The position numbers and the translations under genes are program-made. This document shows, in pieces, positions 63,474-64,000 of a DNA stretch of 64,000 nucleotides. The DNA comes from Microbulbifer agarilyticus. GTDB lineage: Bacteria; Pseudomonadota; Gammaproteobacteria; Pseudomonadales; Cellvibrionaceae. The notes beneath the pieces were generated by a model that worked only from the letters and a program-made list of their open reading frames with translations, searched no databases and had not been told where the DNA came from. Numbering within the stretch: position 1 is the stretch's first letter; each line of letters opens with the position of its first letter. Where the stretch lies: NCBI RefSeq assembly GCF_020171345.1, contig NZ_JAIUZM010000005.1:248001-312000 (forward strand). The letters are read 5' to 3'.

Positions 63474-64000
63474 ATGTCTACTTTGCAGCTAGTGCTGGCG
63501 CAAATCAATCTAATGGTGGGGGATATCCCGGGCAATACCGACCAAGTGGTCGAGATCGCCCGCCGGGCGCGCCGCGAACACGGTGCCGATCTGGTTCTGT
63601 TTCCGGAGCTAACCCTGTGTGGTTACCCGCCCGAAGACCTGCTGCTGCGCCCCAGTATGCAAAAACGTATCGACGATGCCCTGAACCAATTGCAGGAAGC
63701 GGCGCTTCCCTGCGCGGTACTGGTGGGGTACCCCCGTGTGGTGGGCGGCACCGTGCTCAACATGGCGGGGCTGATTCAGGATGGCAAGTTGGTTGCGGAG
63801 TACGCTAAGCAGAAGCTCCCCAATTACCAGGTCTTTGACGAGCTGCGCTACTTTGCCCACGGCGATCAGCCTTGCGTGGTGGACATCAACGGCATTCCCA
63901 CCGCCATTACCATCTGTGAAGACATCTGGCACCCGGAGCCCGTGGCTCAGGCCAAGCACGCCGGAGCCAAGCTGATGCTGAACATCAATGCCTCCCCCTT
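63474..64000 (+). CDS. nadE: NAD+ synthase, glutamine-dependent (N-terminal part, cut by window edge)
   Basis: From the ATG at 63474 an open frame runs without stop to the window edge (175 full codons). It is the nitrilase-type glutaminase domain of long NadE: LVLAQINLMVGDIPGNTDQV, LFPELTLCGYPPEDLLLRP with catalytic Glu45, YAKQKLPNYQVFDE with the catalytic Lys (112 or 114) and ITICEDIWHP with nucleophile Cys148. The missing part would hold the ATP-binding synthetase domain that makes NAD from deamido-NAD. It diverges from pilS. Confidence 0.93.
   Translation, partial: MSTLQLVLAQINLMVGDIPGNTDQVVEIARRARREHGADLVLFPELTLCGYPPEDLLLRPSMQKRIDDALNQLQEAALPCAVLVGYPRVVGGTVLNMAGLIQDGKLVAEYAKQKLPNYQVFDELRYFAHGDQPCVVDINGIPTAITICEDIWHPEPVAQAKHAGAKLMLNINASP

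Overview
The window looks like chromosome of a marine gammaproteobacterium of the Cellvibrionales type (Microbulbifer or Saccharophagus-like). I infer this from gene order and protein style, without a database search. The order ileS-lspA-fkpB-ispH followed by minor type IV pilin genes and pilSR, the uvrA/MFS/ssb neighbourhood, and rplU-rpmA-obgE-proB are all typical of pseudomonad-related Gammaproteobacteria. A two-component system plus OmpA-like protein of the 'proteobacterial dedicated sortase' type points to a marine lineage.

Positions 1-22.6 kb hold an accessory Wzx/Wzy-type exopolysaccharide locus that runs off the left edge. It contains an outer-membrane barrel, an undecaprenyl-phosphate sugar phosphotransferase that starts the repeat unit, a VanZ-like protein, a secreted beta-helix protein, an asparagine-synthase-like protein overlapping a flippase, a pyruvyl transferase, an F420-dehydrogenase-beta-like Fe-S protein, a polymerase/ligase and two GT2 glycosyltransferases. 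A minus-strand block follows: a CheR-like methyltransferase, a 1976-aa nonribosomal peptide synthetase (A-T-C-A-T) fused to a hexapeptide-repeat acyltransferase, and a FemAB/GNAT-like transferase. The NRPS has no thioesterase. My reading is that it builds a small acyl-glycyl group, and that the fused acyltransferase moves this group onto the sugar. This is the best candidate for an undescribed system in the window. A divergent penicillin-acylase-family gene (22.9-25.1 kb) closes the locus.

Positions 25-40 kb are core genes: uvrA, an MFS transporter, ssb, a sugar-nucleotide-binding protein, fabA-fabB, galU and a phosphomannomutase (precursors that could feed the polysaccharide), ispB, rplU-rpmA-obgE, proB and rpsT. 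Convergent pairs are separated by clean bidirectional terminators. Positions 40.4-44.6 kb carry the sortase-type kinase, regulator and OmpA-like PdsO, with no sortase or sortase substrate in view, plus a 46-aa membrane protein.

Positions 44.7-52.8 kb are murJ, ribF, ileS, lspA, fkpB and ispH. The ribF-ileS gap holds two palindromic elements of the same design in opposite orientation. Positions 52.8-63.4 kb are the type IV pilus minor pilin operon (fimT-like, pilV, pilW, pilX, pilY1, pilE), a second divergent fimT-like gene, and pilR-pilS. PilR lacks the GAFTGA loop that normally contacts sigma-54. The right edge cuts through nadE. I saw no tRNA, rRNA, CRISPR array, insertion sequence or integrase.
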